The notes beneath the pieces are model-generated. The model was not told the origin of the DNA. It was given only the letters and a program-made list of their open reading frames with translations, and did not search any database. The position numbers and the translations under genes are program-made. A stretch of 64,000 bases of DNA, taken from positions 53,010-117,009 of the forward strand of contig NZ_JBJHDO010000017.1 in assembly GCF_050958605.1 (NCBI RefSeq), in the 5' to 3' direction. The DNA is from G016756615 sp050958605 (GTDB lineage Bacteria; Pseudomonadota; Alphaproteobacteria; Rhizobiales; Rhizobiaceae). Shown here piece after piece: positions 1 to 8,273 of this stretch. The number at the start of each line of letters is the position of its first letter. The first letter of the stretch is position 1.

Positions 1-498
1 CTCCATGGTGATGCCGCCGATGGTCGGCGCCGCGGCGGGTCCGATGCCGAGGATAAGCCCCATCAGGTTCATGATACGGGCGGAGGTCTCATGGGTGAAG
101 AGATCGCGAACCAGCGCGCGCGAGATGGCGAGCCCCACCGCCGCGCCGACCCCCTGGAAAAACCGCGCCGCGATCAGGAACTCGATGCTGGGCGCGACGA
201 GAGCCAGCAGCGACGCCGCGAGATAGATCGAGAGAAAGGCGAAGGTCACCGGCTTGCGGCCGAAGCCGTCGGACAATGGGCCGCAAATGAGCTGGGTGAA
301 GGCGAAGCCGGCGAAATACAGCGACAGCGTCATCTTGACCGCCGCTTCGGTCGTGCCGAACGCCTTTACGAGTTCGGGCATGGCCGGCGTGAACAGCGCC
401 ATCGAGATCGGCCCGATGGCGATCAGCATCGCGCCGATCAGGCTGACGCGCCGCTCGCTCATGACCAGCGGCGGCGGAAGGGGAAGCTGCATGTTCAT
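1..498 (-). CDS. Bcr/CflA-family MFS drug exporter, N-terminal part only
   Basis: The gene runs off the left edge, so only the first 166 codons are present; a full Bcr/CflA protein is about 400 residues. The visible part has an N-terminal cytoplasmic stretch and about five hydrophobic helices. The MFS loop motif GPLSDGFGRKP lies near residue 80, and a conserved RFFQGVGAA segment follows; both are typical of inner-membrane proton-driven exporters of the Bcr/CflA (DHA12) group. The start codon ATG at 498 overlaps the TGA of the upstream MarR gene (ATGA, 4 bp), so the two are translationally coupled. By analogy with other MarR-exporter pairs the regulator probably controls this pump. Substrate is unknown. 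Confidence 0.85.
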   Translation of the reverse strand, partial: MNMQLPLPPPLVMSERRVSLIGAMLIAIGPISMALFTPAMPELVKAFGTTEAAVKMTLSLYFAGFAFTQLICGPLSDGFGRKPVTFAFLSIYLAASLLALVAPSIEFLIAARFFQGVGAAVGLAISRALVRDLFTHETSARIMNLMGLILGIGPAAAPTIGGITME

Positions 499-971
499 AC
501 GGCAGCGCTTTCCCGGCGGACAGCTTTGCAGCGAACTTCCGTCAGATTGGCGCGGACCTGCTTGAGCGTGTCGAGGAAACGCTGCCAGTCGGCCGGCGTG
601 ATGCCTTTCGACGCGTCGGCGCGAAGCCCCGCTGCGATGGGCTGTATTTTCGCCAGGACCGACTCGCCCTCGGGCGTGAGATGGACGAGCTTGGCCCGGC
701 GGTCGTCGGGATCCTGACGGCGTTCGATCAATCCGCGCGACTCCAGCCGGTCGAGGGCGGAGCTCAGCGTCATCGCCTCGACCGCCATGCGTTCGGCGAG
801 CACGTTCTGGCGGACCGCGCCGGCACGCGCCGCATGGGAAAGTGTTCTGCCTTCACCCGGCGTGAGGCCAAGCCCGGCCTCTTCGGTGCGGCGGTCCATC
901 TCGGCGCGGGTAAGACGCGTGACGTCGGCGATCAGGAAACCAAAGCTGTCGGGATCGGGGCGTTGCGGCAT
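495..971 (-). CDS. MarR-family transcriptional regulator
   Basis: A 158-residue protein, the usual MarR length. The central winged helix-turn-helix includes VRQNVLAERMAVEAMTLSSA (recognition region) and the wing DPDDRRAKLVHLTPEGE near residues 87-103, the DxRxxxxxLT signature of MarR proteins. It would bind DNA as a dimer and usually represses its own operon until a ligand is bound. It is the first gene of a two-gene unit with the Bcr/CflA exporter (4-bp overlap). A palindrome-rich leader lies directly upstream (976-1004). Family assignment is secure; the ligand cannot be told. Confidence 0.9.
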   Translation of the reverse strand: MPQRPDPDSFGFLIADVTRLTRAEMDRRTEEAGLGLTPGEGRTLSHAARAGAVRQNVLAERMAVEAMTLSSALDRLESRGLIERRQDPDDRRAKLVHLTPEGESVLAKIQPIAAGLRADASKGITPADWQRFLDTLKQVRANLTEVRCKAVRRESAAV

Positions 972-975
972 AAAC

Positions 976-1004
976 TAAGCCTTCCTTATAATAAGTGTGG
1001 CTTA
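976..1004. promoter_or_regulatory. Candidate MarR operator (nested inverted repeats)
   Basis: Directly upstream of the MarR start codon lie two nested inverted repeats: outer arms TAAGCC (976-981) and GGCTTA (999-1004), and an inner repeat CTTAT (985-989), A, ATAAG (991-995). The inner AT-rich palindrome is of the kind bound by MarR dimers, and its position suits autorepression. The same region separates MarR from the divergent M3 peptidase gene. Binding is inferred, not shown. Confidence 0.5.
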
Positions 1005-1100
1005 CTGACGGCTGCCTGCTCCGTCAAGCGATTGCACGTGCCCCTCCCGCGGCCTACATGGTTGCATGAAGTTCCCGCCGCCCAGTTTTCGGAAATCCCA

Positions 1101-3152
1101 ATGACATCGACCCCGATCGACCTGACCAGCCATCCCTTGACCTGTTGGAAGGGCCCGCTCCGCATGCCCGACTTCGCGGCAATCCGGGACGATCAGTTCG
1201 GGCCGGTGTTCGATGCCGCGATAGCCGCGCATCAGGCCGAGATCGATGCGATCGCAGCCGGCGGGGAGCCCGCCACCATCGAGAACACGCTGGCCGCTCT
1301 CGAACTCGCCGGCGAGCCCCTCGACCATGTCTCCGCGATCTTCTGGTGCCTGGCCGGCGCTCACACCAACGACACGATCCAGGCCCTGGAGCGCGAGATC
1401 GCGCCGAAAATGGCGCGCCACTATTCCGGCATTTCGATGAACGCGGCGCTGTTTTCCCGCATCGATGCGCTTTACCAGGGCCGCGCCGCACTGAAGCTCG
1501 ACGCCGAAACCCTGCGCGTCCTCGAGCAGACCTGGAAAGGTTTCCTTCGTTCCGGCGCAAGGCTCGACCAGGCCGGCAAGGAGCGGCTGGCAGCAATCAA
1601 TGAGGAGCTCGCCGGCCTCGGCGCGCGTTTCGGCCAGAACGTGCTCGCCGACGAAAGGGACTGGGCGCTGTTCCTCGACGAAAGCGACCTTGCCGGCCTG
1701 CCGGACTTCCTCAGGAGCGCCATGGCGGAAGCCGCGGAGTCTCGGGGGCAGAAGGGCAAATATGCCGTCACACTGTCGCGCTCCATCTATGAGCCCTTCA
1801 CGACCTTTTCCGAACGCCGCGACCTGCGCGAGAAGGCGTTCAAGGCATTCACAATGCGCGGCGAAAACAGCGGCGCCACCGACAATGGCGACGTCGTGAA
1901 GCGCACGCTTGCCTTGCGCGCCGAGAAGGCCAGGCTGCTCGGCTATGGCAGCTATGCCGCGCTGAAGCTGGACGACACCATGGCCAAGACGCCGGAGGCC
2001 GTATTCGGCCTGCTCGACCCCGTCTGGGACAAGGCTCGGGAGAAGGCGGCCGCGGACCAGGTCGAATTGGAGCGGCTGGCCGCAGCCGCCGGCGGCAACG
2101 AGCCTTTCGCGGCCTGGGACTGGCGCTACTACCAGGAGAAGCTGCGCGCTGAGAAATACGCCTTCGACGAGGCAGAGCTGAAGCCCTATCTCCAGCTCGA
2201 GAAGATCATCGAGGCCTGCTTCGACGTGGCCACCCGGCTCTTCGGCATCCATTTCGAGGAGAGGAAGGGTATCGCCGCCTGGCATCCGGACGTGCGCGTC
2301 TTCGCGGTGAAGCATGCCGACGGCTCGACGCTGGGCACCTTCCTGGCCGACTATTTCAATCGCCCGTCAAAGCGCTCCGGCGCATGGATGAGCGCGCTGG
2401 AATCCGGCTACCGTCTCGGCAAGGGCGCGAAGCCCGTCATCTACAATGTGATGAACTTCGCCAAGCCGCCGGCAGGCAAACCCGCTTTGCTCTCCATGGA
2501 CGAGGCCAAGACGCTGTTCCATGAATTCGGCCATGCCCTGCATGGGATGCTGAGCGAGGTGACATGGCCGTCGGTCTCCGGAACCTCGGTCAGCCGCGAC
2601 TTCGTCGAACTGCCATCTCAGCTTTACGAGCATTGGTTGACCGTTCCAGCGGTGCTCGAAAAGCACGCTCTGCATGAGAAGACCGGCAAACCCATGCCGA
2701 AGCTGCTCATCGACAAGATGCTTGCCGCGCGCAATTACGATGCCGGCTTCGCCACCGTCGAATTCGCCTCGTCCGCCCTTGTCGACATGGCCTATCATGC
2801 CCGGACCGACGCCCCGGCCGACCCGCTGCGCTTCGAAGCCGAGACGCTGGAAAAGCTCGGCATGCCGGACACGATCGCCATGCGCCACCGCACGCCGCAT
2901 TTCACCCATGTCTTCGCCGGCGACGGTTATTCCGCCGGCTACTATTCCTACATGTGGTCGGAAGTGCTCGACGCCGACGCCTTCGCCGCCTTCGAGGAGA
3001 CGGGCGATCCGTTCAATGCGGATCTCGCCACCAAGCTCAAGAAGCACATTTACGCAGCCGGCGGTTCGCGCGACCCGGAAGAGCTTTATCTCGCCTTCCG
3101 CGGCAAGATGCCGACACCCGAAGCCATGATGCGCAAGCGGGGATTGGACTAG
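1101..3152 (+). CDS. M3-family zinc oligopeptidase (Dcp/oligopeptidase A type)
   Basis: A 683-residue cytoplasmic metallopeptidase of the thimet oligopeptidase/Dcp family, which degrades short peptides. The zinc site is HEFGH at residues 474-478, with the third ligand probably Glu503 in the following FVELPSQLYE segment. The length matches bacterial Dcp and PrlC (about 680). The ATG at 1101 was chosen because the protein from there aligns with the family N-terminus; upstream codons in the same frame overlap the divergent MarR gene. There is no signal peptide. It stands alone between the MarR unit and a RIME-like repeat. Dcp (dipeptidyl carboxypeptidase) and OpdA cannot be separated with certainty here. 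Confidence 0.9.
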   Translation: MTSTPIDLTSHPLTCWKGPLRMPDFAAIRDDQFGPVFDAAIAAHQAEIDAIAAGGEPATIENTLAALELAGEPLDHVSAIFWCLAGAHTNDTIQALEREIAPKMARHYSGISMNAALFSRIDALYQGRAALKLDAETLRVLEQTWKGFLRSGARLDQAGKERLAAINEELAGLGARFGQNVLADERDWALFLDESDLAGLPDFLRSAMAEAAESRGQKGKYAVTLSRSIYEPFTTFSERRDLREKAFKAFTMRGENSGATDNGDVVKRTLALRAEKARLLGYGSYAALKLDDTMAKTPEAVFGLLDPVWDKAREKAAADQVELERLAAAAGGNEPFAAWDWRYYQEKLRAEKYAFDEAELKPYLQLEKIIEACFDVATRLFGIHFEERKGIAAWHPDVRVFAVKHADGSTLGTFLADYFNRPSKRSGAWMSALESGYRLGKGAKPVIYNVMNFAKPPAGKPALLSMDEAKTLFHEFGHALHGMLSEVTWPSVSGTSVSRDFVELPSQLYEHWLTVPAVLEKHALHEKTGKPMPKLLIDKMLAARNYDAGFATVEFASSALVDMAYHARTDAPADPLRFEAETLEKLGMPDTIAMRHRTPHFTHVFAGDGYSAGYYSYMWSEVLDADAFAAFEETGDPFNADLATKLKKHIYAAGGSRDPEELYLAFRGKMPTPEAMMRKRGLD

Positions 3153-3179
3153 GGGCATACCCATCCGGCCTCGCGATGA

Positions 3180-3351
3180 CCCCTCATCCGGCCCTTCGGG
3201 CCACCTTCTCCCACAAGGGGAGAAGGGAGACCGGCGGCAACGCCTATGCCAATCGCCAAAGCGTTTGCGGTTGGCAGGAGCGCTAATGCAAAACTCCCCC
3301 TTCTCCCCTTGTGGGAGACGGTGGCCTCGCGAAGCGAGGTCGGATGAGGGG
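3180..3351. repeat. RIME-like pair of inverted intergenic palindromes
   Basis: Two palindromic units face each other between convergent genes. The outer arms CCCCTCATCCG (3180-3190) and CGGATGAGGGG (3341-3351) are exact inverted copies. A 21-bp segment at 3207-3227 is repeated inverted and perfect at 3298-3318. Each unit also has its own internal hairpin (GGCCC ttc GGGCC near 3190-3202; CCTCGC gaa GCGAGG near 3325-3339). Sequence and layout match the Rhizobium-specific intergenic mosaic elements (RIME) found widely in Mesorhizobium and Sinorhizobium. It may also end transcription from both flanking genes. Confidence 0.8.
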
Positions 3352-3359
3352 TGGTCGGA

Positions 3360-4286
3360 TCACACCACCGGCGCTGCGCGCCGTTCGAACAGCGCCGTTG
3401 CCCTGAGCGCTTTCGCAAGCGACTCGCGCTCGTTGCCGGCAAGCGGCGAAAGCGGCGGCATCATGCGCCGCCAGGTGGCTTCGCCGGAAAGCAGGGCAAG
3501 CGTCTCCTTGACCGCCGCCACCAGCGGGAACCTGGCGATTTCCGCCCTTATGCGCACGGCCTCGGCGAGAGCCGCCTCTCTCTCCGCCTGCGTCCTGCCG
3601 GTGAAGGCGGCCTGCGCGAAGGGTCCCGTGACATTGGCCGTCGCCGAAATGCAGCCAGCCAGGCCGAGTTCGGCGGCCTTGCCGATCGCCGCTTCCGCAC
3701 TGGGGAAGACGTCAAACCCTGGCAGTAGCTTTGCCAGGCCGCCGGAATAGTCGAGGTCGCCCGTGCTGTCCTTCAGGCCTTTCAGCGTCTCGGGGAAATG
3801 GTCGCGCAGCCACGCGACCGCGTCCGGCGCGTAGGGCACCCCCGAATTGGCGGGGAAGTGGTAGAGATATAGCGAGAGGCCGTCGGGCCCGACCCGCTCG
3901 GTCACCGCCGTCACATAGGCCACGACGGCGTCGGAATCGATGCCCTTGTAATAGAAGGGCGGCAGGAGGAGCGCGCCGGCAAAACCGAGCGCCTTGGCCT
4001 CCGCCGTCAGCCGGCAGGCATCGTCGAAAGCCGCCGCTCCCGTGCCGACCATGAAACGCGACAGCGGCAAACCCGACGCGGCGACGGCCTGCATGGCGGC
4101 AAGGCGCTGGTCCAGCGAAAAGGATGTTGCCTCCCCCGTGGTTCCGAGCAGGTTGATGCCGTCGCAACCGCCTTCGCCCAGCAAGTAGCGGCAATGACCG
4201 ACGAGCCGGTCGAAATCGATGGCGTGGTCATCGGTCAGCGGGGTCGCGGCGGCGGCGATGACGCCCCTCAGAGTATTCATGTCCAA
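3360..4286 (-). CDS. DapA/NanA-family aldolase or lyase
   Basis: A 308-residue TIM-barrel protein of the dihydrodipicolinate synthase/N-acetylneuraminate lyase superfamily. The Schiff-base lysine is Lys172 in GLKDSTGD, the catalytic tyrosine is Tyr142 in YHFP, and the substrate carboxylate loop GTTGE is residues 48-52. These enzymes make or break C-C bonds with pyruvate or a related 2-oxo acid. It is the last gene of a probable eight-gene catabolic operon, 21 bp after the ferredoxin gene. That context argues against lysine synthesis and for a catabolic lyase or hydratase-aldolase step. The exact substrate cannot be read from the sequence. Confidence 0.85.
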   Translation of the reverse strand: MDMNTLRGVIAAAATPLTDDHAIDFDRLVGHCRYLLGEGGCDGINLLGTTGEATSFSLDQRLAAMQAVAASGLPLSRFMVGTGAAAFDDACRLTAEAKALGFAGALLLPPFYYKGIDSDAVVAYVTAVTERVGPDGLSLYLYHFPANSGVPYAPDAVAWLRDHFPETLKGLKDSTGDLDYSGGLAKLLPGFDVFPSAEAAIGKAAELGLAGCISATANVTGPFAQAAFTGRTQAEREAALAEAVRIRAEIARFPLVAAVKETLALLSGEATWRRMMPPLSPLAGNERESLAKALRATALFERRAAPVV

Positions 4287-4307
4287 GGCTCCGTAAGGCT
4301 ATCGAGA

Positions 4308-4649
4308 TTATCCGTGCACCTTTTCCTGCGGCGCGACGGCAGCCACCTCGGCGTGGTCGAGCTCGGTCCGGTAGGTGGCCGACGCACCGCCCGGCTCGCC
4401 CCAGCCGGTGACGCCGGAGCCGAAGAATTCGGCATTGATCCTTCGGAAATGCTCCTCATGCGGCGGCAGCTCGTCTTCGGACCAGATCGCATCGACCGGA
4501 CATATCGAAAGACACAGGCCGCAGCTGATGCACTCCACCGGATGGATGTACATCATGCGGCCGCCTTCGTAGATGCACTCGACCGGACAGACATCCTGGC
4601 AGGCGCCGTCCTTCACGTCTATGCAGGTCGATGCGATGACATAGACCAT
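4308..4649 (-). CDS. 7Fe (3Fe-4S + 4Fe-4S) ferredoxin
   Basis: A 113-residue electron carrier. Eight cysteines are present: Cys9, 17, 21 and 25 in the first half and Cys40, 43, 46 and 50 in the second. The first cluster motif has the long C-x7-C-x3-C-P spacing typical of [3Fe-4S] sites, and the second is a regular C-x2-C-x2-C-x3-CP [4Fe-4S] motif. This is the FdI/FdxA 7Fe type, with the usual C-terminal extension. It sits 6 bp after the crotonase gene inside the catabolic operon. A housekeeping ferredoxin would not be expected there, so it may serve an oxidoreductase of this pathway. Confidence 0.9.
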   Translation of the reverse strand: MVYVIASTCIDVKDGACQDVCPVECIYEGGRMMYIHPVECISCGLCLSICPVDAIWSEDELPPHEEHFRRINAEFFGSGVTGWGEPGGASATYRTELDHAEVAAVAPQEKVHG

Positions 4650-4655
4650 GGCCGG

Positions 4656-5435
4656 CTATCTGCCCTTCCATTGCGGCCGGCGTTTCTCGCGAAATGCCGC
4701 CACGCCTTCGTCCTGGTCGGTCGACTGCAGGGCTTCGACGAGTTGCGGCAGCCGCAGCATCTGGGCCTGGCCGGCCGTCATGCCTTCTCCGGCCCGCACC
4801 ATCGCCTTGATCGCCCGTGTGGAGAGCGGCGCGCAGGCGAGAATGTCCGCGATCCACCGATCGATGGCGGCATCGAGTTCCTCATGCGCGACGACCTCAT
4901 TGACGAGACCGAGTGCATGCGCCTCCGAGGCCGGGATCCGCCGCCCGGTGAGCAGCAGACCCATCGCCTGGACATGCGGGATGCGGCGGGTGAGAAGCGC
5001 AATGCCGCCGTCCAGCGCAAGCCGCCCGACCCGCGGCTCGGGCAGTCCGAAGCTCGCTTTGTCGGACGCGACCACGATGTCGCAGCCCAGCACCATCTCC
5101 ATGCCGCCCCCCAGCGCATGGCCATTGACGCGGGCAATGACCGGCACGTCGAGCGTGGCGCGCAGGGCGATACCGCCGAAACCGCCGGGGCGTGGCGCCG
5201 CCCAATATTCGAGGCCGGACAGGCCGTCGCCTCCGCCCTTCATATCCGCCCCCGTGCAGAACGCACGGTCGCCTGCCCCGGTCAGCACGACGACGCGGAC
5301 ATCGCGATCCCGCTCGATCGCCTCCCAGATCCGCACAAGCTCGGCTTCGGTGGCGAGGTCGACCGCATTCATCCGGTCCGGGCGGTCGATGGTGACCCGA
5401 GCGACATGGTCGCTCACATCGAAGGTGATGCTCAT
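4656..5435 (-). CDS. Enoyl-CoA hydratase/isomerase (crotonase) family protein
   Basis: A 259-residue crotonase-fold protein. The oxyanion-hole regions are AFCTGADMKGGG (about residues 58-69) and NGHALGGGMEMVLGCD (104-119). Both glutamates equivalent to rat hydratase Glu144 and Glu164 are conserved, as Glu113 and Glu133, so hydratase or dehydratase chemistry on an acyl-CoA is plausible. The start codon overlaps the stop of the CoA-transferase gene by 4 bp (5432-5435), giving a coupled pair: the transferase makes the CoA thioester and this enzyme acts on it. The C-terminus EGVAAFREKRRPQWKGR is typical of the family. Confidence 0.9.
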   Translation of the reverse strand: MSITFDVSDHVARVTIDRPDRMNAVDLATEAELVRIWEAIERDRDVRVVVLTGAGDRAFCTGADMKGGGDGLSGLEYWAAPRPGGFGGIALRATLDVPVIARVNGHALGGGMEMVLGCDIVVASDKASFGLPEPRVGRLALDGGIALLTRRIPHVQAMGLLLTGRRIPASEAHALGLVNEVVAHEELDAAIDRWIADILACAPLSTRAIKAMVRAGEGMTAGQAQMLRLPQLVEALQSTDQDEGVAAFREKRRPQWKGR

Positions 5436-6643
5436 GCCGCCGCTCCGCGGCGCTCGCCGGAGAGGATGCCGGAAGCGATGAGCGCGTCGATGTCGGCGGG
5501 CCTATAGCCGGCTTCCTCGAGCACGGCACGGCCATCGGCACCCAGGCCGGGCGGCGCATGGCGCAGCCTGAAGGCACCCTCACCCATGGTGAGCGGCGAG
5601 CCCAGAAGCCGCGCCGTTCCGTCACCCGCGGGATCGATGATCGACCCGTTGGCCTCGGTCTGTCCGTGGGCGAGCGCTTCGGGCAGCGTCAGCACCGGGG
5701 CGCAAAGCAGGTCCTGCTCTTCCAGCTTTGCCAGCCAATGTTCGGTGGTGTTCGAGGCGAAGCGCTCGCGGAACATGGCCTGCAATTCGGCCTTGTTCTC
5801 CGTCTGACGCGCGAAGCTCGAGAAACGCTCCTCGAGCGACAGGTCCGGCAGGCCGAGCGCGGCCGAGATGTCGCGCAGCGGATTGGCCTTGAAGGCGCCC
5901 ACCAGCACCACCGCGCCGTCTGTGGTGGGGAACACGCCAGTGAGCGGGAAGGAAGCCCAGTTGAGATCCTTGCGGCGCTGCAGCCACATCGCCGCTTCCT
6001 GCATCTGCATGGCGAGCATCGACTCGAACAACGACACGGAGACGGCCTGACCCCGGCCGGTCTTCTCGCGCTGCAGCAGCGCGAGAAGGATCGCCTGGAC
6101 GAGATGCATGCCGGCGGAATAGTCGGCAAGCGCCGTCGGATAGATGGTCATCGGGGTCGAGGAGTCCGCACGCCGGGCCATCACACCGGACAGGGCCTGG
6201 GCCAGGATATCCTGCCCGCCCTTGTGCGACAGCGGGCCGGAAGGGCCAAAGCCCGAGCCGAAAGCCGATATGATGCGCGGGTTGATCGCGGCGAGCGCCT
6301 CGTGGCCGAATCCCATGCGCTCCATGACGCCGGCGCGGAAATTGTTGACGACCACATCGGCCGTCCTGGCCAGCCGGTAGATCACCTCCTTCGCCTCGTC
6401 CTTGCGCAAGTCGAGAGCGATCGAGCGCTTGTTGCGATTGAGGCTGCGGAAGACCGGATTGTCATGCCCGTCGGGGTCGTCGGCGATCGAAGTGCGCGAC
6501 AGGTCGCCCGCCCCCGGCCGCTCGATCTTGATGACGTCGGCACCGTAATCGGCCAGCACCTGCGTACAGCAGGGCCCGAGCATGACCTGGGTGAAATCGA
6601 TGACCTTGATGCCCGAGAGCGGCTGCGTTCCGGCTGCTTCCAT
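5432..6643 (-). CDS. Class III CoA-transferase (CaiB/BaiF family)
   Basis: A 403-residue class III CoA-transferase, which moves CoA from an acyl-CoA donor to a free carboxylic acid through an aspartyl anhydride. The N-terminal GIKVIDFTQVMLGPCCTQVL and LNRNKRSIALDLR segments are hallmark motifs. The candidate catalytic aspartate is Asp174 in ALADYSAG. The ATG at 6643 was preferred over one 14 codons upstream because AGGAG and AGGAAGA lie just before it. It is translationally coupled to the crotonase. In this operon it probably activates the imported acid as a CoA ester. Donor and acceptor are unknown. Confidence 0.9.
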   Translation of the reverse strand: MEAAGTQPLSGIKVIDFTQVMLGPCCTQVLADYGADVIKIERPGAGDLSRTSIADDPDGHDNPVFRSLNRNKRSIALDLRKDEAKEVIYRLARTADVVVNNFRAGVMERMGFGHEALAAINPRIISAFGSGFGPSGPLSHKGGQDILAQALSGVMARRADSSTPMTIYPTALADYSAGMHLVQAILLALLQREKTGRGQAVSVSLFESMLAMQMQEAAMWLQRRKDLNWASFPLTGVFPTTDGAVVLVGAFKANPLRDISAALGLPDLSLEERFSSFARQTENKAELQAMFRERFASNTTEHWLAKLEEQDLLCAPVLTLPEALAHGQTEANGSIIDPAGDGTARLLGSPLTMGEGAFRLRHAPPGLGADGRAVLEEAGYRPADIDALIASGILSGERRGAAA

Positions 6644-6752
6644 TCTTCCTGCTCCTCTCATATTCCCGGCCCTGGATGTTGACACACCCAGGGCGCCTCA
6701 GTCGCCGGCGCGGCCCATTCCGGCCGCTTGGCTTTCGCGCCACCGCATCGGC

Positions 6753-6838
6753 CCGAACCGAAGGTTCGGAAAGCACGATGCGGCAACTCCAAAGTGGCAG
6801 AGCGTCCTTTGCGCGTCCGAACGGACGCGCGGCGCTCT
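6753..6838. repeat. Intergenic palindromic repeat (two hairpins)
   Basis: The 250-bp gap between the oxidoreductase and CoA-transferase genes holds two hairpins: CCGAACC gaa GGTTCGG (6753-6769) and GCGCGTCC gaac GGACGCGC (6811-6830). The second is enclosed by AGAGCG (6799-6804) and CGCTCT (6833-6838). The second hairpin and its GGCGCTCT tail recur in similar form at 49110-49136, so this is a dispersed rhizobial-type element. It splits the operon and could weaken or process its message. Confidence 0.7.
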
Positions 6839-6893
6839 GCTGGCGCGGCGCGCAGTCGCGCGCTCCGACGGCCAACGTTGTTGGACGTCGGTA

Positions 6894-8243
6894 TCATTCC
6901 GCTGCAATCGAGAAAGTGGCGTTCGACGCCGGCTGGTCTCCGGGATCGGCGCCCTGCTCGCGCAGCAGGCGCTGCACCTTCGCGATATCGACCTTATCGA
7001 CGCTCACACCCTGGTCCAGGGCCACGGCAGCCGCGACACCGACCGCCTCGCCCATCGCCATGCAGGGCGGGATCTCGCGTGAGATGCGCTGAGCCGCAGC
7101 CGTCGACGAATAGTGCCGGCCGGCGACCAGCAACTGCCCGACATTCCGGGGCAGCAGCGAGCGATAGGGATAGTAGTAATCACGGCCGCGCGCGACGGAA
7201 TCGGCGAAGTGCCGGCGCGACGCCACATCCTCCTTGCTCATGACATAGGCGCCTTCGAGCAGTCGCGACGTGCGTACCCCGAGCTGCGGCGCGACATCGA
7301 TGACGAAGGCGTTCCGGAAGCCCGGCATGTTCGCCCGCGCATATCCGACGAGCGCCGCAATGCGCTCGCGGCCCCTGGCGTCGGCGCGCGTCAGGTCCTC
7401 CACCGAGGTACCGTCGAAACCGGCCATATGCGGGCAGTTGCACCACACGACCCCGTCGAGCGGCGTTTTCAGCCACCAGCGTTCCCACGAGCCGCCCATG
7501 ATGCGCTTTGCCTCCCGGTCGGCGGCGGCGAAGGCTTCCGGCTCCTCATATTCGAAGCGCTCCGCCTCCTGCGTGTCTACCCCGCCAAGGCGGAAGACGG
7601 TGGTGACGATGAACGAACCCTGGCTGTAGGCCGCACCGGCCGACGCGGCGACGTCGAGGTCGCCGGTCGCATCGACCACGACCTTGCCGAGAACCGCCTG
7701 CCGCCCGGCCTTGGTCTCGCAGACGACGCCTTTGACGGCGCCCTCCTCGACGATGGCGCGGGAGAACCAGCTATGAAGGCGCAGGTTGATGCCGGCTTCG
7801 GCGACCATGTCGTTCGAGGCGCGCTTGAAACCGTCGGGGTCGAAGGCCGAGGCATAGCAGATCGGCTGCGGCTTCTGGTGGGAATGGAAGTTGTAGACAC
7901 CCCAGCGCGCCCATTGCCGGAACTTGGTCTCGTCCGAGACCCAGTCCGCCTCGGGCGGCGTGACGCAGAGACCCATGCCGGTCATGCGGTCGATCAGCTC
8001 TGAGCAGAGGCCCCGCACCGTGACCTCGTTGCCGTTGCACATGTCGTCCAGGACGAGCACCATGCCGCCGGAGGCCAAGCCCCCGAGATAGGGGTAGCGT
8101 TCGAGAAGCGTCACGGAGAGGCCGTTGCGGGCGCCGGCGACAGCCGCGGCTATCCCCGCGGGGCCGCCGCCGACCACAACAAGGTCGGCCTCGGCCACCA
8201 CCGGCAGCTTCCCGCCGGGTTCATCGATCATTCGAGCAGGCAT
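6894..8243 (-). CDS. FAD-dependent oxidoreductase (FAD_oxidored family)
   Basis: A 449-residue flavoprotein. The N-terminal dinucleotide-binding motif is VVVGGGPAGIAAAVAGARNG (residues 22-41), followed by LLERYPYLGGLASGG. DATGDLDVAASAG in the middle and LLVAGRHYSSTAAAQRISRE near the C-terminus complete the FAD-binding family pattern. It lies 30 bp after the ABC permease gene on the same strand. Members of this family are often poorly characterised oxidoreductases next to ABC importers or sugar and acid catabolic genes. Here it probably oxidises or reduces the imported substrate before or after CoA activation. Cytoplasmic, with no signal peptide. Confidence 0.85.
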   Translation of the reverse strand: MPARMIDEPGGKLPVVAEADLVVVGGGPAGIAAAVAGARNGLSVTLLERYPYLGGLASGGMVLVLDDMCNGNEVTVRGLCSELIDRMTGMGLCVTPPEADWVSDETKFRQWARWGVYNFHSHQKPQPICYASAFDPDGFKRASNDMVAEAGINLRLHSWFSRAIVEEGAVKGVVCETKAGRQAVLGKVVVDATGDLDVAASAGAAYSQGSFIVTTVFRLGGVDTQEAERFEYEEPEAFAAADREAKRIMGGSWERWWLKTPLDGVVWCNCPHMAGFDGTSVEDLTRADARGRERIAALVGYARANMPGFRNAFVIDVAPQLGVRTSRLLEGAYVMSKEDVASRRHFADSVARGRDYYYPYRSLLPRNVGQLLVAGRHYSSTAAAQRISREIPPCMAMGEAVGVAAAVALDQGVSVDKVDIAKVQRLLREQGADPGDQPASNATFSIAAE

Positions 8244-8273
8244 TCTTGATCTCCCTGAGGGTGAGGCCGCGGT

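Noticed and set aside
681..1100. Upstream extension of the M3 peptidase frame to 681
   Set aside because: It overlaps the MarR gene on the other strand and encodes sequence without family likeness; the ATG at 1101 gives the normal protein.
3360..4286. Assignment of the DapA-family gene as dapA of lysine synthesis
   Set aside because: It ends a catabolic operon with transport and CoA genes; the family alone does not show dihydrodipicolinate synthase activity.
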